Source: Acinetobacter sp. ANC 7912 (GTDB taxonomy: Bacteria > Pseudomonadota > Gammaproteobacteria > Pseudomonadales > Moraxellaceae). From it: a stretch of 64,000 bases of DNA. The stretch spans positions 2,170,001 to 2,234,000 of the forward strand of contig NZ_CP156795.1 in the NCBI RefSeq assembly GCF_039862785.1, given 5' to 3'. The notes under the pieces are model-generated. The model saw only the letters and a program-made list of their open reading frames with translations. It did not search any database and was not told the origin of the DNA. The position numbers and the translations under genes are program-made. Below, piece by piece: positions 33,639-42,532 of the stretch. Every line of letters begins with the position of its first letter. Positions within the stretch are counted from its first letter, which is position 1.

Positions 33639-33990
33639 TTATTTTTTTAATAACGTGGAACCTCCATACAGTAACCATGTCATCAATACAAAAGGAAAAA
33701 TTAGCACTAATAGCGCCAATGCATCAGCCTGTAGCCCATCAGCACTGTTTTGCAAGCGTTGATTATGCCGCTCAATCCACTGCTCTGCTTTCGCCAGTAC
33801 CTGTGCATCTGTAAGTCGATACAAGTAGATCAGATAGATAAGTCCTATAAGGCTACAGACAGCCACAATAAGCCATCTGCATTAATCCCACCAAATAAGC
33901 CAATACAGCGAGCATAAAAAGAATCAGCGTTAGACAAAACAGTCGATAAAATCGGGCATTTTCGATTAAAGGCTGATATAGAGACAGCAT
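33639..33990 (-). pseudogene. Small multi-span membrane protein with an apparent frameshift
   Basis: An ATG at 33990 opens a 45-codon frame (MLSLYQPLIENARFYRLF...) with a strong transmembrane helix ('LTLILFMLAVLAYLVGL') that stops at 33853. In the next frame, overlapping from 33866, a second hydrophobic helix ('VAVCSLIGLIYLIYLY') and a long hydrophilic helix lead to a third helix ('LALLVLIFPFVLMTWLL') and the end at 33639. Together they would make a sensible three-helix protein of about 120 residues. A single-base indel near 33855-33870 is the simplest explanation; a sequencing error or two separate small proteins are alternatives. Confidence 0.5.
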
Positions 33991-34027
33991 AAAAAATCAT
34001 TCATTATTATTTTTTTCAGTATAAATA

Positions 34028-34064
34028 AAAAATGCCCCAAAGTTTTCACTTCGAGGCATTTTTT
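34028..34064 (-). terminator. etfBA terminator
   Basis: AATGCC and GGCATT pair around a longer imperfect stem-loop with A and T runs on both sides. It lies just after the etfA stop. Confidence 0.8.
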
Positions 34065-34079
34065 GGACTGCGGTCAGAA

Positions 34080-35012
34080 TTACAGTTTAGAAACCAGTTC
34101 TGGAACCACAGTATTCAGGTCACCTACCAACCAGTAGTCAGCTACTGCATTGATTGGTGCTTCTTCGTCTTTGTTGATGGCAACGATCACTTTAGACTCT
34201 TTCATACCTGCCAAGTGCTGGATCGCACCAGAGATACCTACAGCAATGTACAGGTCAGGCGCAACGATCTTACCAGTTTGACCAACCTGCATGTCGTTAG
34301 GAACGAAGCCAGCGTCAACAGCTGCACGGGATGCACCTTGTGCTGCACCAAGCTTGTCAGCAAGTGGGTCAAGGATTTTGTGGTAGTTCTCGCCAGAACC
34401 CACACCACGACCACCAGAAACCACGATACGAGCAGCTGTCAATTCAGGACGCTCAGATTTCACGATTTCTTCGTTGATGAATTTAGAGATACCAGCGTCA
34501 CCAGCAGATGCAACAGATTCAATTGCTGCTGAACCGCCTTCTGCAGCTACAGCATCAAATGCTGTACCACGAACAGTTGCAACAACAACTGATTCAGAAG
34601 ATTCTACAGTCGCAATCGCGTTACCTGCGTAGATAGGACGCTTGAATGTGTTAGCAGAGTCAACAGCGATTACGTCAGTGATCATGCTGACATCAAGAAG
34701 TGCAGCTGCACGTGGCAGGATGTTTTTGCCAGTAGTTGTAGAAGCAGCAAGGATATGGCTGTAGCCTTTACCTAATTCTGCAACCAGTTTCGCTACGTTT
34801 TCAGCCAGTTGGTTAGCATAAGCAGCATCGTCAGCAAGTAATACTTTGCTTACGCCAGCAACTTTAGCAGCCTGATCAGCAACTGCTTGAGCGCCAGAAC
34901 CAGCAACCAATACAGTGATATCACCACCGATTTTTTGCGCCGCAGCAACAACGTTTAAAGTAGCAGCGTTTAATGCTTTGTTGTCGTGCTCAGCGATAAC
35001 TAAAATACTCAT
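34080..35012 (-). CDS. etfA: Electron transfer flavoprotein subunit alpha
   Basis: A 310-residue ETF alpha subunit. With EtfB it carries electrons from acyl-CoA and other dehydrogenases to ETF-ubiquinone oxidoreductase. The C-terminal FAD-binding domain is clear: '[17 protein letters not shown]', '[20 protein letters not shown]', '[19 protein letters not shown]' and '[10 protein letters not shown]'. The N-terminal '[17 protein letters not shown]' is typical. It follows etfB after 18 bp, forming the etfBA operon. Confidence 0.97.
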   Translation of the reverse strand: MSILVIAEHDNKALNAATLNVVAAAQKIGGDITVLVAGSGAQAVADQAAKVAGVSKVLLADDAAYANQLAENVAKLVAELGKGYSHILAASTTTGKNILPRAAALLDVSMITDVIAVDSANTFKRPIYAGNAIATVESSESVVVATVRGTAFDAVAAEGGSAAIESVASAGDAGISKFINEEIVKSERPELTAARIVVSGGRGVGSGENYHKILDPLADKLGAAQGASRAAVDAGFVPNDMQVGQTGKIVAPDLYIAVGISGAIQHLAGMKESKVIVAINKDEEAPINAVADYWLVGDLNTVVPELVSKL

Positions 35013-35030
35013 GATTTTTATCCTTCTGTA

Positions 35031-35783
35031 TTAGATCACTTTCGCTTCGTTTTTCAATTTTTCTACAAGCTCATCTACAGACTTCACTTGTACGCCAGCT
35101 TTACGCTCTGCAGGAGATTCAACTTTCACTGTTTTCAGTTTAGTTGCAGCGGTTACACCGAAATCTGCAGGAGTTTTAGTTTCAAGCGGTTTTTTACGTG
35201 CTTTCATAATGTTAGGAAGAGCAGCGTAACGTGGCTCGTTCAGACGCAGGTCAGTTGTGATGATTGCTGGCAGAGACAGCTCAACAGTTTGCAGACCACC
35301 GTCGATTTCACGAGTAACTTGTACTTTGTCGCCTTCAACTTTCACTTCAGAAGCGAAAGTACCTTGGCCTGCATTTAACAATGCACCAAGCATCTGACCA
35401 ACCTGGTTAGAGTCGTCATCAATTGCTTGTTTACCAAGAAGGATCAATTGAGGTTGTTCAGCGTCAACAACGCCTTTTAGGATTTTAGCAACTTCCAGCG
35501 CACCCAGTTGGCTGTCATCAGCTTCAACCAGAATACCGCGGTCAGCGCCCAGCGCCATTGCAGAACGGATTTGTTCTTGCGCTTCTTTAGGACCAATAGA
35601 AACAACAACGATTTCTGAAACAGTTCCTTTTTCTTTTAAACGAACCGCTTCTTCCACTGCGATTTCACAGAATGGGTTAATTGACATTTTAACGTTTGTT
35701 AAGTCAACACCACTGTTGTCCGGCTTAACGCGAACCTTAACGTTGGCATCAACCACACGTTTTACAGCAACAAGAGCCTTCAT
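35031..35783 (-). CDS. etfB: Electron transfer flavoprotein subunit beta
   Basis: A 250-residue ETF beta subunit that binds AMP and docks partner dehydrogenases. The signature '[20 protein letters not shown]' starts it, '[18 protein letters not shown]' and '[18 protein letters not shown]' follow, and the ETF-beta motif '[20 protein letters not shown]' is present, with the recognition-loop region near residues 190-200. It is the first gene of the etfBA operon; a 534-bp spacer lies upstream. Confidence 0.97.
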   Translation of the reverse strand: MKALVAVKRVVDANVKVRVKPDNSGVDLTNVKMSINPFCEIAVEEAVRLKEKGTVSEIVVVSIGPKEAQEQIRSAMALGADRGILVEADDSQLGALEVAKILKGVVDAEQPQLILLGKQAIDDDSNQVGQMLGALLNAGQGTFASEVKVEGDKVQVTREIDGGLQTVELSLPAIITTDLRLNEPRYAALPNIMKARKKPLETKTPADFGVTAATKLKTVKVESPAERKAGVQVKSVDELVEKLKNEAKVI

Positions 35784-36317
35784 GTAATCCTCGGCTGTTT
35801 TAGCAAATGTAAATATTTAGAAAAGTTAGGATAACTCTTCACTTAAATTTTTTTAGGTGCCCTATCTTGCAATGTGTACGGCATTTCGGTCAAGTCACAA
35901 TTCAGCAATCCGCTGTAAAAATCGGTAATTTTCCTTGAACGTCGCGTTCACAAATCGAGATTTGACATTTATGCCGCTTATTTACCCATCAATTTATGTA
36001 AAATTTAAGTATTGATTTTTAATATCTTTTTATTTGATTAATCACATCAAAAGATTTGATCCAAATTTAAGACCTAAAAAAGCTCGACCGGCCAGTACAG
36101 ATTAACTTTCTATCCATAACGTATATCTAAATCTGTCATTTCAGACATAAGAATAGCCGATATAGTCATTCAGTTTTCTAGTGACTGTATTGACCAAAAA
36201 TAATCCTCAATTGAGCGCAGACAAATCTGTTTTAAAAGGCTATAAAAATAAAAAAAGCACCTGATTAAAAGGTGCTTTTGAAATTCTATGTTGATGTCAT
36301 GGGATAACTAAATCACT
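35784..36317. other. Spacer between etfB and the LysE-type gene
   Basis: A 534-bp AT-rich region. It contains a near-palindrome ACCGGCCAGT (36087-36096) and a terminator at 36253-36279 serving the LysE-type gene. No reading frame of interest was seen on either strand. Confidence 0.4.
36253..36279 (-). terminator. Terminator of the LysE-type gene
   Basis: AAAAGCACCT pairs with AGGTGCTTTT around a short AT loop, with A runs and T runs outside. Confidence 0.88.
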
Positions 36318-36923
36318 TTAGTTAATGATCAACCATGACGCAGCGAGTGCAAGTAAACCACCCGAAGTACCATCGATCCATTTCTGCTTTCGCTCATCAA
36401 TCTGGGCAGACTGGGTCAGTTTGGCAAACAGCAGACTTAAGGCACAATATACTACAAAGATCAGCCCAATAAAGATAAAGGATAAAATCAGACCTTGACT
36501 CACAGTATTTCCGCTTTTATCAATAAACTGCGGCAGGATCGCAAAATAAATCAGCATGCCTTTGGGATTTAGCAAGGCAGTAAAGAAGCCTTTTTTCACC
36601 GGATTGGCTGCGGTTTTCTTCTCAATGTTCAGCTGGTTTTTACTGAAGAGGGATTTCACCAGATGCAAAGCCAGAAATAACAGGTAAGCAATGCCTAACC
36701 AGCGGATGGTTTCAAACAGCAGCGGGAAAGACACAATAATCGCAGCAATTCCCAATGCCACCAGAATCGAATGTACCAGATAACCTGAACAGACACCGAT
36801 GGTTGCCATCATGCCTGCTTTTGCATCCTTACCCATCACTTGAGACAGAATAAACAGCATATCGGGTCCAGGTGTAAAAATCAGGGGTAGCACGGTCAGT
36901 GCAAAGAGTGCAAATACAGACAT
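36318..36923 (-). CDS. LysE/RhtB-family amino acid exporter
   Basis: A 201-residue inner-membrane exporter with about six helices. The family start 'FALTVLPLIFTPGPDMLFIL' and the 'GYLVHSILVALGIAAII' helix are typical. The loop 'KKGFFTALLNPKGMLIYFAI' also matches the family. Its substrate is not set, but exporters of this family usually move basic or neutral amino acids. An Lrp-type gene is transcribed divergently 114 bp away (start to start), the usual arrangement of an exporter and its regulator. Confidence 0.9.
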   Translation of the reverse strand: MSVFALFALTVLPLIFTPGPDMLFILSQVMGKDAKAGMMATIGVCSGYLVHSILVALGIAAIIVSFPLLFETIRWLGIAYLLFLALHLVKSLFSKNQLNIEKKTAANPVKKGFFTALLNPKGMLIYFAILPQFIDKSGNTVSQGLILSFIFIGLIFVVYCALSLLFAKLTQSAQIDERKQKWIDGTSGGLLALAASWLIIN

Positions 36924-37036
36924 TTCCTTTTCCTTGTTGCATGTCGGAAAGTGAAATTAGTATCTGCGAAATTTTACAAAATAGGCTTTCAATTTATTTT
37001 ATAATGAGGCTTATTTTTAGAATTTTATTCGAATAT

Positions 37037-37531
37037 ATGAAAATATCTTCTAAGTCTGTTCGAGTAAAACTCGATCGTATTGATAAAAGTATCATTCAAC
37101 ACCTGCAAGCCAATGGTCGGATGCAGAATAATGACCTGGCACGCGAGATTGGATTATCTCCTTCCTCCTGTTTACGTCGAGTCAAACTACTGGAAGAAGC
37201 AGGCGTGATTCAAAACTACACGACCGTAGTTGATCCCCAGAAAATCGGCTTACAGTTGATCCTGTTTTCTCGAATCTGGCTAGTGGGTCAGGATGCGGAA
37301 ACCATTGATACTTTTATTGAAGCGATGAAGGAACTACCGCAAGTGATGGAGTGTTATATCATTCTGGGCGAATGTGATGCCATGCTGAAAGTGGTGGTAC
37401 CTGATCTGGAAAGTTACCGTAAATTCCAGTCCACCCATTTAACCAAGAAAAATGGCATTACCAGTGTCAAAACCGACTTGCCCAGCCAGATCATCAAGCA
37501 GAGTTTCCAGTTACCCTTGGATGACCTGTAA
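37037..37531 (+). CDS. Lrp/AsnC-family transcriptional regulator
   Basis: A 164-residue regulator. An N-terminal winged helix-turn-helix ('LDRIDKSIIQHLQANGRM', then 'LAREIGLSPSSCLRRVKLLE') precedes the ligand-binding RAM domain ('VMECYIILGECDAMLKVVV'). The ATG at 37037 gives the family's N-terminus; a longer frame upstream would overlap the divergent exporter and contains no conserved residues. It probably senses an amino acid and controls the divergent LysE-type exporter. A terminator follows at 37542-37570. Confidence 0.92.
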   Translation: MKISSKSVRVKLDRIDKSIIQHLQANGRMQNNDLAREIGLSPSSCLRRVKLLEEAGVIQNYTTVVDPQKIGLQLILFSRIWLVGQDAETIDTFIEAMKELPQVMECYIILGECDAMLKVVVPDLESYRKFQSTHLTKKNGITSVKTDLPSQIIKQSFQLPLDDL

Positions 37532-37541
37532 CAAGTCCAAT

Positions 37542-37570
37542 AAAAAAGGACGAATATTTTCGTCCTTTTT
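37542..37570. terminator. Terminator between the Lrp-type gene and the hypothetical gene
   Basis: AAAAAGGACGAA pairs with TTCGTCCTTTTT around a short loop. It should act on both converging transcripts. Confidence 0.9.
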
Positions 37571-37586
37571 GCTCTTCAAGATTTTC

Positions 37587-37955
37587 CTAAACCCGGCTTT
37601 CTAAAAAATCGCGGTGCACATGACTCAGGTCAATCAACGCATAAGATTTCAGATCAAAAATTTTCCAGATTTCTAAAGCATCTTCTTTCAGATCCACTGC
37701 TTTGGTGGCGCGATTGGTTTCCTGCCAATGCAGGTCTGAAATCCATAAATAGTATTGATTATGGTCCGGATCATAAGCCTGTACTTTACCATCCGCATTA
37801 ATGCCCTGCACATGCGCACCTGCCGGCAAGGTCGCTTCCATTTCTGGCAGGCTAATTTCTACAAAGTGTTTAATCTGGCGTAAGCCATAGCCAGCAAAAA
37901 TTTCTTTTTGTGCCTCAGTTAGCTGTTCGTATTTTTGCTCTATATCCGCAATCAT
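37587..37955 (-). CDS. Hypothetical protein (122 residues)
   Basis: A soluble, acidic protein without signal peptide. It begins with a predicted helix ('IADIEQKYEQLTEAQKEI') and has a central beta-rich part ('HNQYYLWISDLHWQE'). It ends in 'SYALIDLSHVHRDFLESRV'. I do not recognise the family. It is a single gene between an Lrp-type gene and xerC, convergent with the former, sharing a terminator. Confidence 0.72.
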   Translation of the reverse strand: MIADIEQKYEQLTEAQKEIFAGYGLRQIKHFVEISLPEMEATLPAGAHVQGINADGKVQAYDPDHNQYYLWISDLHWQETNRATKAVDLKEDALEIWKIFDLKSYALIDLSHVHRDFLESRV

Positions 37956-38180
37956 GTCTTTGCCCTATTGTTCCATTTCTCTCGTGCTGAATCCAATTCA
38001 GCTCAATCTTTCGCCTAAATTCTATTGTTGTGTTATACCTGAATTTAAGCTTAGCGCGAATAAGACAATGGTGAAATATTCTCCATGGTCATTCTTTGCT
38101 CTGACTTGAGTGTATCTTTTCATTATGAAAGTTTTATGCCAAGTTTATCGGCACTGGTCGTTTTTTATCAGCAAAGTGGT

Positions 38181-39110
38181 TCAGCTGCTTTTCGTTTGTT
38201 GCTGCGCCCGTGGATGTGCCTGATCATAAATCTGCGCCAGATGATCAAAATCGACATGGGTATAAATCTGGGTGGTGGTCAGATTACTATGTCCGAGCAT
38301 TTCTTGCACTGCGCGTAAATCCCGGCTATTGGAGAGCATATGACTGGCAAAACAGTGGCGTAACAAGTGTGGATGCAAATCGACATTTACCCCTGCCCGC
38401 TGCGCCTGCAGTTTGACCCGATTTTCAATCTGTCGTGCACCGAGTGGATTACCTTTTTGAGTAATAAATACATGCGCTTCTGGCACAAAATCGCCATTCC
38501 ATAAAGGATAAATCTGCAGCCAAGCCATGACGCTGTCTTTGGCTTTGGAACCAAAAGGTACAATCCGGGTTTTGTTACCTTTACCAGTAATACGAAGCAA
38601 CTGACGGTTAAAATCAATATCTTTGATTCTCAATCCCTGAATCTCTGCTAGACGCAGACCACTGGAGTACAGCAATTCTAGAATCGCCTTATCGCGCTTC
38701 CACATCTGCTGCGACACTTCACCTTCTGGCTCCGGCTGATCCAGAATCTGGTTGATGGTTTCAATATCTACCATCCCAGGTAAAGGACGCGATTGGCGTT
38801 TTAACTGAAAATCATCCGCCGGGTTGAAACTGAGGTAATTCGCCTGCTCAGCCCATTTCATAAACTGACGAACGGCAGAAAGTAAACGCTGCAGGCTGCT
38901 GGAGCTTAAGCCCTGCTGTTCAACTTTTTCTGCCATAAACTGGCGCAGGTCAGTGGCTTCGACATCAGCTAGAGCCAATGAATTGCGCTGACAAAAATTG
39001 AGGAAGTCAGACACATCACGTTCATAAGCCTGCAAAGTGTGTTTGGACTGGTTCTGGATTTCACGTTCTTTGAGCCACATGGACAGTAATGTTGTTGCAT
39101 CTGCCGTCAT
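38181..39110 (-). CDS. xerC: Site-specific tyrosine recombinase XerC
   Basis: A 309-residue tyrosine recombinase. With XerD it resolves chromosome dimers at dif. The N-terminal SAM-like DNA-binding domain runs to about residue 90. Catalytic residues are visible: Arg in 'YSSGLRLAEIQGLRIKDID', Lys in 'ITGKGNKTRIVPFG', His-x-x-Arg in 'HPHLLRHCFASHML', His in 'EMLGHSNLTTTQIY' and the nucleophilic Tyr in the same motif. The C-terminus continues to 'AHPRAQQQTKS'. It follows the SseB-like gene by 31 bp on the same strand. Confidence 0.94.
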   Translation of the reverse strand: MTADATTLLSMWLKEREIQNQSKHTLQAYERDVSDFLNFCQRNSLALADVEATDLRQFMAEKVEQQGLSSSSLQRLLSAVRQFMKWAEQANYLSFNPADDFQLKRQSRPLPGMVDIETINQILDQPEPEGEVSQQMWKRDKAILELLYSSGLRLAEIQGLRIKDIDFNRQLLRITGKGNKTRIVPFGSKAKDSVMAWLQIYPLWNGDFVPEAHVFITQKGNPLGARQIENRVKLQAQRAGVNVDLHPHLLRHCFASHMLSNSRDLRAVQEMLGHSNLTTTQIYTHVDFDHLAQIYDQAHPRAQQQTKSS

Positions 39111-39141
39111 TTCATTACCCCCATGTGCCTATTAAATTGAA

Positions 39142-39957
39142 TCAGGAAAACAGTCTAGCAAAAAATCCTTTCTTCTTCGCATCTATACGCACATAAAATG
39201 CTTCGGTTTCCTCACGCAAATAATGCTGCAATGCACTGGTTGCATCAGCATTATCCAAATGGATCAGATCAACCATTCTTTTTCTAACCAAACTGTCATA
39301 AGCCACATGGCCAATCTGATTTTTTAAGCGTTGGAATGATTCGTGATCCAATGCCTGATCTGTTTCAAAACCAATCAGTAGTGTAGGCTCCGGGTCACGC
39401 TTTTGGTCATGCATCTGCGCGAGATATGCATTTTTCACTTCTGGCTTAGTTTTGAGCAGGATACACAATTGATCAACCATTTCATGCGGGTATTCTGCAG
39501 GCTGTCCTAGCAAGACTTCTGTTTGTTCCTGATATTCATAGCTTTCCAGTTTAGAACCATAACCACCTTGCAAAAGTGCCTCTATTTCCTGTGGAACAAA
39601 TTCCTTTCCATACTCACTAAATGGATTCAATACCAACGACGCACCAAGGGTCATTTCAAAAAAACTTCTCGCGGGTATACGCAGATATGACTGCTCTTCC
39701 TGAGTCCCCTTTTGCAGACTTTCCAAAGACAGGAAAAATGGTAAATAAGGTTCGCCCTTTTCATCCTGCAAATGCATCAAACGCACCTGACTTCCTTCTT
39801 CGAGTACACGTTCACCTCCTTGTTGGACGGGTCGATCTGCAAATCCAATACAATAAATATCAGCATTCAGAAGTTGTTCTAAAAATACCGGACGTTGATT
39901 CGGTTCCAGACTGGCTTTAACCAGAAGTTCTTCTAATTGTTTTTCATTATGTTCCAT
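39142..39957 (-). CDS. SseB-family protein
   Basis: A 271-residue soluble protein with SseB N-terminal ('LLVKASLEPNQRPVFLEQLL', 'ADIYCIGFADRPVQQGG') and C-terminal ('PEVKNAYLAQMHDQKRDPEP') domains. E. coli SseB was described as enhancing serine sensitivity; the mechanism is unknown. Three acidic stretches make the protein strongly acidic. It is 31 bp upstream of xerC and is likely cotranscribed with it. A terminator separates it from dapF. Confidence 0.82.
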   Translation of the reverse strand: MEHNEKQLEELLVKASLEPNQRPVFLEQLLNADIYCIGFADRPVQQGGERVLEEGSQVRLMHLQDEKGEPYLPFFLSLESLQKGTQEEQSYLRIPARSFFEMTLGASLVLNPFSEYGKEFVPQEIEALLQGGYGSKLESYEYQEQTEVLLGQPAEYPHEMVDQLCILLKTKPEVKNAYLAQMHDQKRDPEPTLLIGFETDQALDHESFQRLKNQIGHVAYDSLVRKRMVDLIHLDNADATSALQHYLREETEAFYVRIDAKKKGFFARLFS

Positions 39958-40007
39958 ATTGGATTCTCATCAGTTTGAATTGTTGTTTTTGTAATTGTTA
40001 TGGATAT

Positions 40008-40034
40008 AAAAAAGCCCTGACGGATCAGGGCTTT
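40008..40034 (-). terminator. dapF terminator
   Basis: On the minus strand AAGCCCTGAT pairs imperfectly with the complementary GTCAGGGCTT, and a long T run follows. It closes the lptM-lysA-dapF transcript. Confidence 0.88.
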
Positions 40035-40039
40035 CAAGC

Positions 40040-40885
40040 TTAACCTTGGAAGTAACGTAAGTCCAATCGACCTTCATAAACGGTTGCAGTCGGACCGGTC
40101 ATCCAGACTACATCGCCCTCTTTCCATTCGATCTGCAACTTACCGCCAGCCAGTTCGATTTCAACATTATTGGCCAGCAGACCACGGCGCATGCCCGAAA
40201 CCGCAGCAGCACAGGCGCCAGTACCGCAGGCCAAGGTTTCACCGACACCACGTTCAAACACACGTAGGCGTGCATGTTTTTCATCAATGATCTGCATAAA
40301 GCCGGCATTGACACGTTGCGGGAAGCGTTCGTGGGATTCGACTTGTGGACCAATACGTAGCACATCTGCCTTGATCACATCCGGTACGATGGTCACAGCA
40401 TGTGGATTGCCCATATTGACCACATCGATGGTCAGCTTCTCACCATCAGCGAGATTGATGTCATACAAGCTGTCGGGTTCATCGGCCAGGAATGGGATTT
40501 CATGTGGCAGGAACTTTGGATAGCCCATATTCACGCGCACCCAACCATTGGCACCCAGCTCAGGCTCAACAATGCCAGACTTAGTTTGCACCTTGATTTT
40601 TTTCTTGGTGGTCAACTGACGCTCGTGCACGAAACGGGCAAAACAGCGTACACCATTACCACACTGCTCAACTTCCGAACCATCGGCATTAAAGATACGG
40701 TATTTGAAATCGGCACTTGGAACATCAGGTGGTTCAACAATGAGTAACTGGTCAAAACCGACACCAAAGTTACGGTTCGCCAGACGCTGAATAGTCATGG
40801 TGTCCAGATAGGCACGCTGGCTGATTAGATCCACCACCATAAAGTCATTGCCCAGACCATGCATCTTGGTAAATTCAAGCAACAT
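40040..40885 (-). CDS. dapF: Diaminopimelate epimerase DapF
   Basis: A 281-residue PLP-independent epimerase converting LL- to meso-diaminopimelate, the precursor of lysine and peptidoglycan cross-links. The two catalytic cysteines are in '[12 protein letters not shown]' and '[17 protein letters not shown]'. The start '[20 protein letters not shown]' is typical. It begins 12 bp after lysA and follows the usual lptM-lysA-dapF order. Confidence 0.97.
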   Translation of the reverse strand: MLLEFTKMHGLGNDFMVVDLISQRAYLDTMTIQRLANRNFGVGFDQLLIVEPPDVPSADFKYRIFNADGSEVEQCGNGVRCFARFVHERQLTTKKKIKVQTKSGIVEPELGANGWVRVNMGYPKFLPHEIPFLADEPDSLYDINLADGEKLTIDVVNMGNPHAVTIVPDVIKADVLRIGPQVESHERFPQRVNAGFMQIIDEKHARLRVFERGVGETLACGTGACAAAVSGMRRGLLANNVEIELAGGKLQIEWKEGDVVWMTGPTATVYEGRLDLRYFQG

Positions 40886-40897
40886 TCTTTAGTCTCC

Positions 40898-42142
40898 TTA
40901 AGGCAATAAACGTTCACGTTCCCACAGTGATTCGATGGTTTCACGTTCGCGAATCAGATGTGCCTGATCACCATCCACCATCACCTCAGCCGCACGGCCA
41001 CGGCTGTTGTAGTTTGAGCTCATCACGAAACCGTATGCACCAGCACCCAATACTGCCAATACATCATTTTCCTTGATCGCAAGCTCACGCTCTTTACCGA
41101 GGAAATCGCCAGTTTCACAGATCGCACCAACCACATCCCATTCTTTGGCTTCGATATCAGTACGCGGAGTGACAGGCTGAATGTCCATCCAAGCTTCATA
41201 TAAAGCCGGACGAATCAGGTCATTCATCGCTGCATCAATGATGGCAAAATTGCGGTGATTGGTTGGTTTTAGCAAATCGACTTTGGTCAGCAACACACCC
41301 GCATTGGCAGAAATACTACGACCCGGTTCCATATACACTTTCAGGCCCAGTTTTTCCAAAGCTGGACGCAGTGCATTGGCATATTCTGCAACTGATGGCG
41401 GTGTTTCATCTTTATAGGTCACACCTAAACCACCACCAATATCAATATGTTTAAGGGTAATGCCAAGCTCTTTCAACTTGTCGATCATCACTATCACACG
41501 ATCCAGCGCATCCACAAATGGCTGGGTTTCAGTCAGCTGTGAACCGATATGACAGTCAATCCCCACCACTTCCAGGTTTGGCAATGACGCTGCATATTGA
41601 TAAGTTTCAAATACGCTGTCTGATGGAATACCAAATTTGTTTTCTTTCAGACCTGTAGAAATGTAAGGATGAGTTTTGGCATCCACATCCGGATTTACAC
41701 GCAAAGAAATCGGCGCTTTTTTGCCAAGTTCAGCGGCTACTTTCTGGATACGGTCCAGTTCGGCGTAAGATTCCACGTTAAAGCAGGCAATGCCGACTTC
41801 CAGTGCTTTTTTGATGTCTGCTTCAGATTTACCCAGACCTGAGAATACGATCTTCGATGGATCACCACCGGCTTTTAGCACACGTGCTAGCTCACCGCCA
41901 GTGACGATATCAAAGCCTGCACCTTTCTTTGCTAGTACATTCAATACCGCAAGATTGGAGTTTGACTTCACCGCAAAACAGATCTGATGATCGATAAAGT
42001 CAAATGCACGGTCCATGTCCAGATAATGCTTTTCAAAAGTCGCTTTTGAATAAACATAGAGTGGTGTGCCAAATTGCTCTGCCAGCTGTTGCAATGAACA
42101 CTGTTCGGCATGCAATACCCCATTAATGCGGGTAAAACTCAT
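40898..42142 (-). CDS. lysA: Diaminopimelate decarboxylase LysA
   Basis: A 414-residue PLP enzyme (alanine racemase-like barrel) making L-lysine from meso-diaminopimelate. The PLP-lysine is in 'ICFAVKSNSNLAVL', with 'DCHIGSQLTETQPF' and 'IDIGGGLGVTYKDETPP' in the barrel. 'GAICETGDFLGKERELA' carries the active-site cysteine, and 'GAYGFVMSSNYNSRGRA' the substrate contact. It lies between lptM and dapF. Confidence 0.97.
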   Translation of the reverse strand: MSFTRINGVLHAEQCSLQQLAEQFGTPLYVYSKATFEKHYLDMDRAFDFIDHQICFAVKSNSNLAVLNVLAKKGAGFDIVTGGELARVLKAGGDPSKIVFSGLGKSEADIKKALEVGIACFNVESYAELDRIQKVAAELGKKAPISLRVNPDVDAKTHPYISTGLKENKFGIPSDSVFETYQYAASLPNLEVVGIDCHIGSQLTETQPFVDALDRVIVMIDKLKELGITLKHIDIGGGLGVTYKDETPPSVAEYANALRPALEKLGLKVYMEPGRSISANAGVLLTKVDLLKPTNHRNFAIIDAAMNDLIRPALYEAWMDIQPVTPRTDIEAKEWDVVGAICETGDFLGKERELAIKENDVLAVLGAGAYGFVMSSNYNSRGRAAEVMVDGDQAHLIRERETIESLWERERLLP

Positions 42143-42166
42143 GAAGGTATCCTTTCTTTGAAAGCG

Positions 42167-42400
42167 TTAAGGTGTGGTAGTTGAATCTGATACTGCAGGT
42201 GCAGAAAACTGCTGTTGCACAGGCGCATCCCGTTCTTCATCGGCAGTTTTAGACTCAGCTTCGGTATTTTTATAGAGCAGGAACTTGGCACGCTTGTCGT
42301 AATTCGGATCATTCGGCATGTATAAGGCACCGGACTGACCACAACCCACAAGAGCAAGACCTGTTGCTAAGAGACTGATGTAGCAAATGACTTGGCGCAT
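42167..42400 (-). CDS. lptM: LPS translocon maturation chaperone LptM (YifL-like lipoprotein)
   Basis: A 77-residue lipoprotein. The signal peptide ends in the lipobox 'ALVGCGQSGALYMPND', with cysteine at about residue 20; 'GQSGALY.P' is the hallmark of the LptM/YifL family, which helps assemble the LptDE translocon. The remaining 45 residues are hydrophilic and acidic. The ATG at 42400 has AGGTGG a few bases upstream; a longer open frame upstream adds non-family residues. It sits just before lysA, the usual location. Confidence 0.88.
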   Translation of the reverse strand: MRQVICYISLLATGLALVGCGQSGALYMPNDPNYDKRAKFLLYKNTEAESKTADEERDAPVQQQFSAPAVSDSTTTP

Positions 42401-42493
42401 CTGACCACCTAATTGAATAGTTTCGATGAAGTATAACGCGATCATTCGCCATGACCAAAGCGTTAAACGCTAGAGAGTATCTTTAGACAAAAA

Positions 42494-42521
42494 AAAACGC
42501 CAGCAGATCGCTGACGTTTTT
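42494..42521 (-). terminator. Terminator of cycA
   Basis: AAAACGTCAGC and GC(C)AGC-type arms pair around AGATC or its complement with one G-T pair, and T/A runs surround them. It lies just after the cycA stop and before lptM. Confidence 0.8.
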
Positions 42522-42532
42522 ATTGATATGGA

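Noticed and set aside
33548..33814. An 88-codon plus-strand frame in the gyrA-etfA spacer
   Set aside because: It overlaps the more protein-like minus-strand membrane frames, lacks a ribosome-binding site and has a shadow-like composition.
42139..42357. A second frame overlapping lptM
   Set aside because: The lptM frame has a signal peptide, lipobox and family motif; the overlapping frame has none.
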